DNA of 64,000 nt. Source: an uncultured Fibrobacter sp. Lineage in GTDB: Bacteria; Fibrobacterota; Fibrobacteria; Fibrobacterales; Fibrobacteraceae. Shown one piece after another: positions 17,383 to 26,538 of this stretch. The stretch is from NCBI GenBank assembly GCA_934700345.1, contig CAKUXP010000004.1, positions 62,001 to 126,000 of the forward strand. The letters are read 5' to 3'. Under the pieces are notes generated by a model. It did not search any database and was not told the origin of the DNA. It saw only the letters and a program-made list of their open reading frames with translations. How positions within the stretch are numbered: the first letter of the stretch is position 1; every line of letters begins with the position of its first letter. Both the position numbers and the translations under genes were made by a program.

Positions 17383-20300
17383 TCATCTCTTCTCCACAGC
17401 CTCTATCTCTTCCGCATCGGTGATGCTGTAGAGTTGATAGACGAGGGTGTTGACTTGGTTTTCGAGGTCGACGATTTGCTTTAGGGTAGCTTCATCGCTT
17501 TCCTTTTTCAGGCGAATAATTTCATCGGCGAGGGTGGCGAGTTGTTGCAGGAGTTCCGCATTGTCCAGGGGGATGCGGAGGTTTTCGAAGTAGGCTTTGC
17601 GGATTTCGCGAGTGCCGCCCATGAGTTCTGGGCAATTGTACCAGATCCAGAGTTTGCAAAGGTTTGAATTGAATATGGCGAGAAGGGCCTTGAGAAGGTC
17701 TTCGCTAGATTCTTCAACTTCGCTTGCGCTTCGCTCAGAATGACACATCGTAATCATAAATGTTTTATCATTGCCGAGTGATCCTGTTTCGTCAAAGCTG
17801 AACGGGAAAACTGAGGTCATATTAGGGTAAACAATTTTTGGCTTTGCAAATTCCTTGTAATAATCTGCACCCCAACGCTGCAACGCATACCATTCGTAAC
17901 GAATGCCAGTTTCAGCCTTATTTCGGGCAGAAAGTTGTTCTTTATAACCAAGCAAATGATTGTAAATGGCTGGTTTTTGAACTTTGAATTCTGATTCAGA
18001 TTGCTCTGAAGCCCCATTGATTAAAGGGTTTAAATGATTTGGGTAATGCCATGGAACGAACAGCATATATTGATCATCCTTTTCGGTAACCCACGCTGTA
18101 ACATCTCGACCACGGAGCAACGGTTTAATAAGTTCCTCGCTCTTGGGATCTTCTGCAATCAATTTTTTTCTTGTTTTCTCGTCGATAAAGAAAGCCTCAT
18201 TATATCCGGTTTTCAAACCGTAATTAATTGCAATCGGCATTTCCCTGAGCGGTGTTCCGTGATTCATTTTCTGCAGCACTGAATCATGGAGTTTATTGCG
18301 AATACTCCATTCCTTTTCACCAAATGTTTCGGGAGAAAGTTCAAACAATGCTGCATTTACTTCTTTTTTAAAATCGCCAAAATAGTTCCTACTATTTAGC
18401 GTGCAAGCCTGCACGGGCGTTTTTGTATCAGATTTTTGTGCGACAAAAATACATACAATAGTCGCCGCATCAGCAAAAAATTGAATATCGCCAAAGTTCA
18501 GAATTTTTTTGAGCGATACCTGGCTCATGAATTGGCGCAATTCCTTGCCGTAATCTACCAGCATCCACTTGTTGGGCATGATAAAACTGAAGTAGCCGTT
18601 CTTTTTCAAAAGGCTGTGGGCGCGTTCTACAAATAGGCAATACAGATCCGCCGACTTGTTGTAGCAAGTGTAGCCGCGTTCGCCGTAAACGTCGCTCATG
18701 GCGCCCATGCTCTGCAACTGCACATAGGGCGGGTTCCCGATCACGGCATCGAACCCCACGAACTTTCCTTCGTCATCCAGGATTTCGGGAAACTCGAACA
18801 TCCATTCCAGCGAGTTCGAAAAGTCGATGTCGCTTGCTTGCGATACGTTGCCCCACAGGTCCACAACGGGGGGCTCCTTCAGCTGGGCCTTGAGGCCGTT
18901 GATGTTCAGGCGCAGTTGGCGCTTGTCGTAGGCAGAGCCTCCCTTCTTGTAATTCTGGACGCTTTCGCGGTATTCCTTGAGCCTTGCGGCAAGCCCGCTC
19001 TTTTTGTCGGCCTTATCTCCCTTTTGCAAAAAGTCGAGAACCACGCGATTGTTTTGCACGGGGTACTTGCTCAAGAGCGAATCGCCCACCTTGATATTGA
19101 TGTCGATATTCGGCAGCGTCTCGAGGCGTTTGAAGTCGCTTTCTTCGGTGTAGTAGGCGTTTTTCAACAGTTCAATCCACAGGCGCAAACGGCAGATGTT
19201 TACGCTGTTGGGGTTCAGGTCCACGCCAAAGAGGCAATTCTCGATGATGTTCTTCTTTTCTTTGAACAGGGCTTCTTGAATGCGTTGGCGTTCTTCGTTG
19301 CCGGGCTTGTATTCAAAGGGTTCGTTGTCTTCGTCCACAACGGAGAGCTCGTCGTTGTCCACTTTCAGGCGGTAGTCGGCGCGCTTGATGCGCTTGCCCT
19401 TGGTGTCGCAAAGAATGTTCAGGTCCGATTTGATAGCGAGCATGCGGTTCAGTGCCGAAACCAAGAAATGCCCGGAACCGACGGCGATGTCGGCCACGCG
19501 CACGCTATCTACAATCTGGTTCGCGTCCTGCACGTCGTCGATTTTGTCGGCCACGTCTTCAAGGTCCTTACAATCCCAGCTCTTGACGTCGTTGAATTTT
19601 TGCACCACCGTTCTTTCGAGCACGTCTTTCGCCATGTAGTCGGTGATAAAGCCCGGGGTGTAAAAGCTGCCGTCCTTGTAACCGTTGATCTTTTCGAAAA
19701 TGAGTCCCAGCACCGAAGCGTTGATGAGCGTCTTGTTGGTGTTGGTCACGCCACCTTGGGCGTCGCTTGCAAAGTTGTAGGCGTCCAGGAATCTGAAAAT
19801 ATATTCCAGATTTTGCATGGTGCCTTTGACGCGTTTTCCCTTTTCGTCCTTGAGAACGGTCTTGTTAAAAATTTCGATTTGGGCGTCGGGGATTCCGCGG
19901 ATCTTGAGGCGGGATTCGTCTTCGGTGGGCTCGAAGAGCGAGCTGTTCAAATACGGCACGTTCGGGTATTTTTTTAGAACGTCCTCGTCGCGGGCGTCAA
20001 TCTTTTTACCCAGGACCTTGAAAAAGAAGATGTTCAGTTCGTCGAAACTGCCGATCTTGTCGAGGCTCATAAAGCGGTACGCGGGGTCGCCCTTTTGGTA
20101 CATCAGGATCTGCGATTCCACAAGCTTTAGGAATAGCAGGCGGTTCACCCAGGTGATGCAGAGGCGGAGCGCCATGGCTTCGCACTTTTCCGCGTCGCTA
20201 ATGTCATCTTCCAGCTGGTAGATGGCGCTTTCGAGGAGGCTTGCCTTGTCGCGGTTCTTGGGCTGCTTGCGGCGAATGACCTTTTTGCCGCCGTCCTTGA

Positions 20301-21081
20301 TTTCTTCGAGGCCGATGATGTGCAAGAGTTCTGCGTAAAAGTTCTTGTCTAAGCTGTTGCTGTCGTTGGCGAAGGGCTTTGCGAGGAGCGTTTCCGGCGA
20401 AAGGAACTTGTAGAGGGCGATGAGCTTCTTTTCGTCGCTTTGCTCTGCTGCTTTTGCCGCTTTCGCTAAAGAAAAATGAACAACAGAAAATTCGCAGTTG
20501 GCGAGAAAGTCGTCAATCGCCGGCTTTGCGATGTCTTTGTAAAAATCAGAGGTCTTGTTTCCGCTCAGTTGCTGCGCGGTGAACTTCTGAAATTGATCGT
20601 AAATCGGATTCGATTTTTGGGCAAAGTAACGGACGAAGTCTTTTACATCAAAAAAGAACCATTCGTCAAAATTTGAAATCATCAGGTATTTGATTTCACG
20701 ATTTTCCCGACGAATGTATTCGAGCATAAAGTAGTACACCAGTTCCTGCAACGCTTTTGAATTGGGATGTTCTTTGGAAAACATCTCTGCTGTGTTGCTC
20801 GGCGACTTCATTTCAATAATGACCGCCGGCTTGGCTTTGGTGTCGTTGCCGTTGTAAATGGCGAGGTCGATTGGGTTCGTTACCTGTACGGAATAATCAG
20901 GATTGAATATCTTCTTTAAGAAGCTCCAAACTTCACCCTTGTGGTATTCTTCGTCTTGATTTTCGTTGCGCCTTTTGTACAGATTCTTCAAAGACGCAGT
21001 GAACCGCTCCATCTTTTCGAACGAAACCGGCAATTTTAAAAATGCAGAATTGACAGACTTCTTGGGCGAAATGAAGTTCAT
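17383..21081 (-). CDS. Type IIG restriction-modification enzyme (Eco57I/BREX PglX-like methylase fold)
   Basis: 1232 residues combining endonuclease, adenine methyltransferase and target recognition. N-terminal PD-(D/E)XK: IDLAIYNG near 71-78 and VIIEMKSPSN near 87-96. AdoMet motif I VADIAVGSGHFLVSAL sits near 525-540 and catalytic motif IV GNPPYVQLQS near 780-790. The C-terminal part is the recognition domain with PELMGGTREIRKAYFENLRIP near its end. An extra segment of about 16 residues containing CHSERSASEVEESSE interrupts it near residue 1115 (see the repeat entry). Base composition is clearly GC-richer than the two genes behind it, so the three genes may have come together from different sources. 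Confidence 0.88.
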   Translation of the reverse strand: MNFISPKKSVNSAFLKLPVSFEKMERFTASLKNLYKRRNENQDEEYHKGEVWSFLKKIFNPDYSVQVTNPIDLAIYNGNDTKAKPAVIIEMKSPSNTAEMFSKEHPNSKALQELVYYFMLEYIRRENREIKYLMISNFDEWFFFDVKDFVRYFAQKSNPIYDQFQKFTAQQLSGNKTSDFYKDIAKPAIDDFLANCEFSVVHFSLAKAAKAAEQSDEKKLIALYKFLSPETLLAKPFANDSNSLDKNFYAELLHIIGLEEIKDGGKKVIRRKQPKNRDKASLLESAIYQLEDDISDAEKCEAMALRLCITWVNRLLFLKLVESQILMYQKGDPAYRFMSLDKIGSFDELNIFFFKVLGKKIDARDEDVLKKYPNVPYLNSSLFEPTEDESRLKIRGIPDAQIEIFNKTVLKDEKGKRVKGTMQNLEYIFRFLDAYNFASDAQGGVTNTNKTLINASVLGLIFEKINGYKDGSFYTPGFITDYMAKDVLERTVVQKFNDVKSWDCKDLEDVADKIDDVQDANQIVDSVRVADIAVGSGHFLVSALNRMLAIKSDLNILCDTKGKRIKRADYRLKVDNDELSVVDEDNEPFEYKPGNEERQRIQEALFKEKKNIIENCLFGVDLNPNSVNICRLRLWIELLKNAYYTEESDFKRLETLPNIDINIKVGDSLLSKYPVQNNRVVLDFLQKGDKADKKSGLAARLKEYRESVQNYKKGGSAYDKRQLRLNINGLKAQLKEPPVVDLWGNVSQASDIDFSNSLEWMFEFPEILDDEGKFVGFDAVIGNPPYVQLQSMGAMSDVYGERGYTCYNKSADLYCLFVERAHSLLKKNGYFSFIMPNKWMLVDYGKELRQFMSQVSLKKILNFGDIQFFADAATIVCIFVAQKSDTKTPVQACTLNSRNYFGDFKKEVNAALFELSPETFGEKEWSIRNKLHDSVLQKMNHGTPLREMPIAINYGLKTGYNEAFFIDEKTRKKLIAEDPKSEELIKPLLRGRDVTAWVTEKDDQYMLFVPWHYPNHLNPLINGASEQSESEFKVQKPAIYNHLLGYKEQLSARNKAETGIRYEWYALQRWGADYYKEFAKPKIVYPNMTSVFPFSFDETGSLGNDKTFMITMCHSERSASEVEESSEDLLKALLAIFNSNLCKLWIWYNCPELMGGTREIRKAYFENLRIPLDNAELLQQLATLADEIIRLKKESDEATLKQIVDLENQVNTLVYQLYSITDAEEIEAVEKR
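17703..17752 (-). repeat. Dispersed genomic repeat inserted in frame in the type IIG gene
   Basis: On the minus strand this reads T-M-C-H-S-E-R-S-A-S-E-V-E-E-S-S-E between FMI and DLLKALLAIFNSN, a continuous conserved helix in related enzymes. On the plus strand, cgcttcgctcagaatgaca matches in part the intergenic repeat at 24564-24579 (cggtcgctccagaatgaca), so it is a repeat element that landed in the gene without breaking the frame. Confidence 0.7.
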
Positions 21082-21345
21082 GGTTCCATACTCACTTTTT
21101 GTGAAATATAAACTAAAAACGTGAGCATGGTCACGGTGTGATTGATTTTTTCAGATTTCGTCCGCGGAGGAAACACGGTCGGAGTGATTCCCAACGGGAA
21201 AGACGGAGCGGACTGAAAACAGCTGACACTTCGCCAAAGACAAGGAAGGCGTCGTGAAATTTGTCTGCGAAAAAAACGATACGGTTACCTGATACCAGTC
21301 GCTTTGCGGCGGAAAAAAGTCCAATTCGACAGAAAGTCCGCAGCA

Positions 21346-22263
21346 TCAAGGATTAGGCTTTTTCTTCCCGCGGCTCATCCAGCTCAGGACCAGGTTCTGC
21401 CATACGACATAAAATGTCGGGCAGAGAGCGGCCACGGGACCCGCGTAGAGCTGCGCAATCCAGATGACGAGCATCGTGTTTTTCTGGCCCATACTCTGCG
21501 AACCTTCGATCGGGTGCGATTTCCGTTCGCAGAGCCATCCCAAAAAGAAGAGCAGCAGGCATAGTAAAAGGGAAACCAGCGCAGTCGCCTGAAAATCGCC
21601 CGCATCCCAGAGCTTTTTTACGCCCATCGCACGCACGTCAAAGCTCGCCTTGGACAGCAAAATAAAAACGTTGAAAATCCAGATGAACATCGTGTATTTC
21701 TGGAGCTTTGCAATCTTGTCGGCGACTTCCGGGTAAAAATTTCGGAGGCCAAGCGAAATCGCTAGCGGAATTGTGATAATCGGCTGGATGGAATTGAAAA
21801 TCGCCTTCGAAAGCCCCATTACGTCGAGATGTTCCATGCCGGCTGGTGGCGGACAGAAATAACCGAAGACAAGAGGAATCGAGAAGCACGCGATAACGCT
21901 TCCGACGAGAAATATCTTGAGTGCGAGAATCGGGTTCCCGCCGAGAAGCTTCGCCATCACGGGCGCGGCATTGGCCGGCGGGCAGAGGCAAATCAGCATG
22001 CCGCCGAGAACTATCGCCCGGGAAAGCCCGAAAACCTTTTCCATTCCGAGCAGGATTCCGCAAAGGAGAAGTCCCATCAAGAGGGCGCGCACTTCGATTT
22101 TGAACGTATAGCCGTGTTCTTGCGGCGGAACCTTCGACACAAAGGTCAGCGCCATCATCAATCCGATAAAGAACGGCATCAGCGGCGAAAGTACGTGCGC
22201 CTGCGGGAAAAGAATTCCCAAAAGAATCGCAAGCGGCATCAGAACAGAACGTAATTTTACCAT
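21346..22263 (-). CDS. BASS-family (bile acid:sodium symporter-like) transporter
   Basis: 305 residues with about nine hydrophobic helices and little else. LICLCPPANAAPVMAKLLGGN (two short segments around residues 92-112) and the end GPVAALCPTFYVVWQNLVLSW recall BASS/SBF carriers, which move organic anions with sodium across the inner membrane. The two inverted broken-helix signatures are only loosely kept, so the substrate cannot be named. It is divergent from ktrB with 31 bases between, so the promoters may be shared. A short basic tail RGKKKPNP ends it. Confidence 0.72.
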   Translation of the reverse strand: MVKLRSVLMPLAILLGILFPQAHVLSPLMPFFIGLMMALTFVSKVPPQEHGYTFKIEVRALLMGLLLCGILLGMEKVFGLSRAIVLGGMLICLCPPANAAPVMAKLLGGNPILALKIFLVGSVIACFSIPLVFGYFCPPPAGMEHLDVMGLSKAIFNSIQPIITIPLAISLGLRNFYPEVADKIAKLQKYTMFIWIFNVFILLSKASFDVRAMGVKKLWDAGDFQATALVSLLLCLLLFFLGWLCERKSHPIEGSQSMGQKNTMLVIWIAQLYAGPVAALCPTFYVVWQNLVLSWMSRGKKKPNP

Positions 22264-22294
22264 AGCGAAGCGAAAGTTAGTAAATTGGGACGTG

Positions 22295-23686
22295 ATGCTG
22301 CTTTCCCGTTACAAGGACATTCCGACAGCGAAGTCGATCATCAAGAAGAAGTCTTCGAACCCGATGCTTTTCCTTGTCAAAGGCTATGCGGTTCTCATCG
22401 TTCTCGGAACGATTCTTCTCAAATGTCCCTTTTCGCTGCAAGGGGAACTTTCGGTCATCGACGCGTTCTTTACGGCGACGTCCGCGGTCTGCGTCACGGG
22501 ACTTTCCGTGATAGACATCGGAGCGACCTTTACCCATGCGGGGCTCTGGATTCTCGCAGCGTTGATCCAAATCGGCGGACTAGGCATCATGACGTTTTCG
22601 ACGGCGATTCTCCTGCTTTCGGGAATGCGTCCGGGCTTCAACCAGCAAGCGATTTTCAAGTCGGGATTTACGACCGAGGGGAACATCGACCCGAAAAAGA
22701 TTCTCGCCGCGGTCCTGCCGTTTACCGTTGTTCTCGAAGGTCTCGGAGCGACCGCCCTTTTTACGCAGTTCGAAAGCCTCCCGCTTGACGAACGGATTCT
22801 CTATTCGGTGTTCCATGCGATAAGCGCTTTCTGCAACGCGGGCTTTTCGCCATTCGCCGATTCGCTGGTGCGCTTCCAGTTCAACCCGGTCGTCTGCCCT
22901 GTCATCATTTTGCTGGTTCTTTCGGGAAGCCTCGGTTTTCTTTCCATGTCCGAAATCAAGAACCTTTTCGATTTCAAGACCCGCACCATCCAGAAAATTT
23001 CGCTCCACACGAAAATCGCCCTGATCGCAACTCTTGTCATTATCCTAGTCGAAATGTCGAGCGTCCTCGCCATCGAATGGAACGGAGCCTTTAGCGACCA
23101 GAACATCGCCGAGAAATTTTTGTCCGCGGCGTTCATCGCCATCGCATCCCGGACCGCTGGATTCAATACAATCGACCCGTTGTCGCTTCGAGAGACCAGC
23201 ATGATTATCGTTATCGTCGCCATGTTTATCGGAGCGAGTCCCGGCAGCTGCGGCGGCGGACTGAAAACGACGACGGCGGCGGTCATCGCGCTACTCGGAT
23301 TCAACCGTCTTCTCGGACGCGAACGGACGCAGGTGATGGGCAGGACCATCCCTGAGGAAACGGTCGATAAAGCCGTTCGGATTTTTATCGTCTATGTCAT
23401 CCTCGCGCTTGCCGGAACGCTTGTCCTTCTCTTTACCGAATTCTCGGGCAAGGCGTTCGGCGCCTCGGAATCGCACTTTCTGCGCATATTCTTTGAAGTG
23501 ACCAGCGCGCTTTCCACATGCGGGCTTTCGCTCGGACTGTCCCAGGAACTTTCCGCGTTCGGAAGAATCTTTATTTGTATCTTTATGTTCGTCGGTCGTA
23601 TGGGCGCTCTTTTCCTGATTTCCGCAGTCGTCACGAAAAAAGAGGGCAGCGCCTGGTATGCGGAAGAAGACATCATGGTGGGTTAA
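22295..23686 (+). CDS. ktrB: Potassium uptake channel subunit KtrB/TrkH
   Basis: About 463 residues; a GTG directly before the ATG could add one residue. Four selectivity-filter-like loops are visible in order: TSAVCVTGLSV, AFCNAGFSPF, SRTAGFNT and SALSTCGLSLG, matching the four M1-P-M2 repeats of the Trk/Ktr/HKT superfamily. The inner-membrane pore takes up potassium, in Ktr coupled to sodium. The ktrA gate subunit follows after 3 bases, so both are made together. Core-like base composition. Confidence 0.92.
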   Translation: MLLSRYKDIPTAKSIIKKKSSNPMLFLVKGYAVLIVLGTILLKCPFSLQGELSVIDAFFTATSAVCVTGLSVIDIGATFTHAGLWILAALIQIGGLGIMTFSTAILLLSGMRPGFNQQAIFKSGFTTEGNIDPKKILAAVLPFTVVLEGLGATALFTQFESLPLDERILYSVFHAISAFCNAGFSPFADSLVRFQFNPVVCPVIILLVLSGSLGFLSMSEIKNLFDFKTRTIQKISLHTKIALIATLVIILVEMSSVLAIEWNGAFSDQNIAEKFLSAAFIAIASRTAGFNTIDPLSLRETSMIIVIVAMFIGASPGSCGGGLKTTTAAVIALLGFNRLLGRERTQVMGRTIPEETVDKAVRIFIVYVILALAGTLVLLFTEFSGKAFGASESHFLRIFFEVTSALSTCGLSLGLSQELSAFGRIFICIFMFVGRMGALFLISAVVTKKEGSAWYAEEDIMVG

Positions 23687-23689
23687 AAA

Positions 23690-24349
23690 ATGGCCAAAAA
23701 GCAGTTTGTCGTCATCGGACTAGGAAACACGGGAATCTTTCTCGCAAACCATTTGACAAGTCTCGGAAGCGAAGTCCTCGCTGTCGATAATACGCCCGAA
23801 AAAGTCCAGGACATCACACCGAACGTGGCGCAGGCGATTGTCGCCGACGCAACCCGTAAACAGCAGCTAGCGGCAATTCCCGTCACAAAAGTCGATGCCG
23901 TCATCTGTTGCATTGGCGCAGATATCGAAGCGTCGCTGCTCACGATTCTCAACCTGAAGGAGCTGGGCGTCAAGAACATCATCGCGAAAAGTTCGAGTTC
24001 GCAGCACACGTCGATTCTCGAAAGGTTCGGCGTTTCGGATATTTTTCAGCCGGAACGCGATATGGCGATTTCGCTTGCGGAGCGGCTCACCCACCCGAAC
24101 ATGCTCGACCGCTTGCCGTTTCTCGACGGATATTCCATTGCGGAAATTGTCTGCCCGAACAAGTTCAAGGGAAAGACGCTCAAGGAACTTTCGCTCACGT
24201 CAAAATACGGCATCCAGATTATCGCCATCCGAGACCCGCTCAAGCCCAAGGCTCTCATCGGCAATCTCGCCGACTGCGAACTGAAGGAAAACGATATTCT
24301 GTTCATCCTCGGACCGAACGAAGTCCTTGAAGACATCCAGGATTACTAA
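23690..24349 (+). CDS. ktrA: Potassium uptake regulatory subunit KtrA/TrkA
   Basis: 219 residues, the usual single-unit KtrA length. RCK_N Rossmann fold: VVIGLGNTGIFLANHL near 7-22 with GxGxxG, and the acidic end of beta-2 in LAVDNTPEKV. RCK_C domain from about residue 140 (GYSIAEIVCPNKFKGKTL). It forms the cytosolic octameric ring that binds ATP/ADP or NAD(H) and gates KtrB. Second gene of the ktrBA pair. A 362-base repeat-containing gap follows. Confidence 0.93.
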   Translation: MAKKQFVVIGLGNTGIFLANHLTSLGSEVLAVDNTPEKVQDITPNVAQAIVADATRKQQLAAIPVTKVDAVICCIGADIEASLLTILNLKELGVKNIIAKSSSSQHTSILERFGVSDIFQPERDMAISLAERLTHPNMLDRLPFLDGYSIAEIVCPNKFKGKTLKELSLTSKYGIQIIAIRDPLKPKALIGNLADCELKENDILFILGPNEVLEDIQDY

Positions 24350-24379
24350 CCGTTGAAAGAAATCTGGGCACAGGAATCA

Positions 24380-24660
24380 GTTGCTTGACGGGACATCTGA
24401 GCGAACTTTTACTTTTGACGTCATTCGCCGGCAATTTCGCTTTAACTGTCATTGCCGGGCTTGCCCCAATAATCTCAGTCGGTGCGAAAATGGCATCGTA
24501 CCGTAATGGAATGAGACTGCAGGATGGATTGTACCTGTCCGCAGCAGGCGGGCCACTCACTTCGGTCGCTCCAGAATGACAACGAGCAGAAGCAGTTCGC
24601 TCCGCCGACCAATTGCTCATTGCTCATTGCTCATTGCTAATTGCTAAGCTCTGAACGCCT
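24380..24660. repeat. Composite intergenic repeat (palindromic unit plus heptad run)
   Basis: No gene is seen between ktrA and the OLD gene. The stretch holds a gtcattgccgggcttgcccc unit, then cggtcgctccagaatgaca, then a run of 7-base units (attgctc / attgcta) at about 24611-24646 joined to ctaagctctgaacg. The same building blocks recur at 38290-38541, so this is a dispersed genomic repeat. No coding potential is supported. Confidence 0.7.
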
Positions 24661-24711
24661 GACAGAAAATCTCCTATACCCCGAACGTTCGATTTTATTT
24701 AGTTTGGAAGC

Positions 24712-26487
24712 ATGCAAGAATCGCTCCGACTGATTTCCATTTCCATTCGAAACCTCCGCTCCATCCGCGAAGAGACATTCCCACTCAGCGACTTTACCGC
24801 ACTCATCGGCTACAACAATGCTGGCAAGACAAACATCCTGATGGGAATCCGCTGGCTGCTTTTCCGCTCGACGCTCGACAACTCCTATTTCGACGATCCG
24901 AACCAGCCTGTCGAAGTGGAAGGGCTTTTTGGTGGACTCTCCGATTCGGTCCTCGAAAAACTCGCGCCTGAAGAGGCGGCTCTGTTGAAGCCTTTTCTGC
25001 GAAACGGGAAAATCCGCGTGCAAAGATTCCAGAAACTCCCGGGCGAAAATGTCTCCGATGTGGAATTCTGGGCGCTAGACTGGAACGGCGATGGAGGCAA
25101 GGGCGAATGGGTCAAGGTGCCGCTCGGATTCGAAAACATCTTTTCCCGCATTTTCCCTCCGCCGATTCAAATCTGGGACTTTGAAGGCGATAAGGCTTTC
25201 GCAAAGCTCCTCGACGAAATCTTCAGCCCGCTCGAACGAAGGCTCGGTCGGGAATTCAACGAACTCATCCAAAAATTTACCAACCTTCTCGATTCCGGGA
25301 GCGATTCCCGAGCCGAAGAACTGGATCTTTTCGAACGCGGTCTCAACCAGAAACTTCGCCCGCTCTTCCCCTCGGTAAATGTCCACTTAGACATTCCCTC
25401 GCCGACGCTCCACACGTTCCTTTCGACCGCCAAGCTGAACGTCCTCGACGAAGACGACGGATTTGAACGGAACATCCGCGCCATGGGAGCGGGTTCCAAG
25501 CGAGCTATCCAGATGGCGCTAGTCCGCTACCTAGACGAGGTCAAGAAGCACCACCACAACTATTATCTCAGCCGGACGCTTCTCCTCATCGATTCGCCAG
25601 AGCTTTACCTGCACCCGCAAGCGGTAGAACTTGTCCGCGTCGCCCTGAAGAATCTCTCGCACGAAGGATACCAAGTGATCTTTGCGACTCATTCCGCCCA
25701 GATGGTTACAAGCGAAGACGTGAGCACGTCGCTCCTCATCCGCAAGAACAAGACCCGCGGCACGTTCATGCGCCGACGAATGGAAGACGCTGTCCATGCA
25801 GTCATTACCGATGCCCAGTCGCAGCTCCAGACGCTTTTTTCGCTTTCCAATTCCAACGAACTTCTGTTTGCCGATTACGTTCTCTTGACAGAAGGAAAGA
25901 CCGAATGGCGTGTTTTGCCGACTCTCTTTGAAAAGATGACAGGACAATCTTTTTCGCTGATCCGCTGTGCGCTCGTGCACCAGGGAGGCGTTAGCAATAC
26001 GCGAAAAAGCATGAAGGTTCTTTCCGCAATGGATTTGCCCGTCCGGGCGATCGTCGATCTCGACTACGCGTTCAACAACGCCCACCAGGACGGCTTCCTC
26101 GCCAAGGACGATCCCGACATCGAATTTTGCAAATCGCTGTTCCGGGAACTCGCATTGCAGGAACACGTCCGCCTAGTCCACAGCATCCCGGTCAGCAAGA
26201 AGTCGAGAATCCCCGCAAGCGAAGCCTATGTCATGATGGCGAGAATGCCCGAAGCCCGCGAACCGCTCCACCGCATCCATCAGAAACTCGCTGCCGAAGG
26301 AATCTGGGTCTGGGAACGCGGAGCCATCGAACAGCACCTAGGCCTAGAAGGCAAGAACGAACGGACCTGGCACCAGTTTGTGGAACGCGTCCACCACGAA
26401 GATCCGCACCGTTTCCTGCCCGATTACGAGGATATCAAGAGACTCTGCGATTGGATTATCGACGGCTCCCGCGAAGCGGAATCCTAA
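24712..26487 (+). CDS. OLD-family ATP-dependent nuclease (AAA + Toprim)
   Basis: 591 residues. ABC-type ATPase: Walker A GYNNAGKTNIL near residues 34-44, Walker B LLIDSPELYLHPQA near 295-308 and the switch His in FATHSAQMV. Toprim nuclease: LLTEGKTEW with its Glu near 398 and the metal-binding VDLDYAF near 447. No UvrD/GajB helicase is adjacent, so it resembles stand-alone (class 1) OLD proteins rather than Gabija. Composition matches the core genes around it. It is convergent with dnaN. The biological role of solitary chromosomal OLD proteins varies (defence or repair), and nothing here decides between them. Confidence 0.88.
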   Translation: MQESLRLISISIRNLRSIREETFPLSDFTALIGYNNAGKTNILMGIRWLLFRSTLDNSYFDDPNQPVEVEGLFGGLSDSVLEKLAPEEAALLKPFLRNGKIRVQRFQKLPGENVSDVEFWALDWNGDGGKGEWVKVPLGFENIFSRIFPPPIQIWDFEGDKAFAKLLDEIFSPLERRLGREFNELIQKFTNLLDSGSDSRAEELDLFERGLNQKLRPLFPSVNVHLDIPSPTLHTFLSTAKLNVLDEDDGFERNIRAMGAGSKRAIQMALVRYLDEVKKHHHNYYLSRTLLLIDSPELYLHPQAVELVRVALKNLSHEGYQVIFATHSAQMVTSEDVSTSLLIRKNKTRGTFMRRRMEDAVHAVITDAQSQLQTLFSLSNSNELLFADYVLLTEGKTEWRVLPTLFEKMTGQSFSLIRCALVHQGGVSNTRKSMKVLSAMDLPVRAIVDLDYAFNNAHQDGFLAKDDPDIEFCKSLFRELALQEHVRLVHSIPVSKKSRIPASEAYVMMARMPEAREPLHRIHQKLAAEGIWVWERGAIEQHLGLEGKNERTWHQFVERVHHEDPHRFLPDYEDIKRLCDWIIDGSREAES

Positions 26488-26538
26488 AGCAATCCTAGAC
26501 GGGCAACGGATTTTTCCGCCCGAGACACATTCGAAAGA

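Noticed and set aside
18838..19977. 379-codon open frame on the plus strand
   Set aside because: Antisense to the methyltransferase part of the type IIG gene; valine/alanine-rich composition typical of a reverse-frame shadow.
21082..21345. Possible gene debris or a 72-codon gene between the type IIG and BASS genes
   Set aside because: Short protein-like pieces appear in two plus-strand frames, and one minus-strand frame exists, but none has a start, length or motif that supports a gene.
24611..24646. Possible CRISPR or VNTR coding repeat
   Set aside because: The unit is only 7 bases with no spacers and no cas genes nearby; treated as a short tandem repeat, as is the run near 38506-38541.
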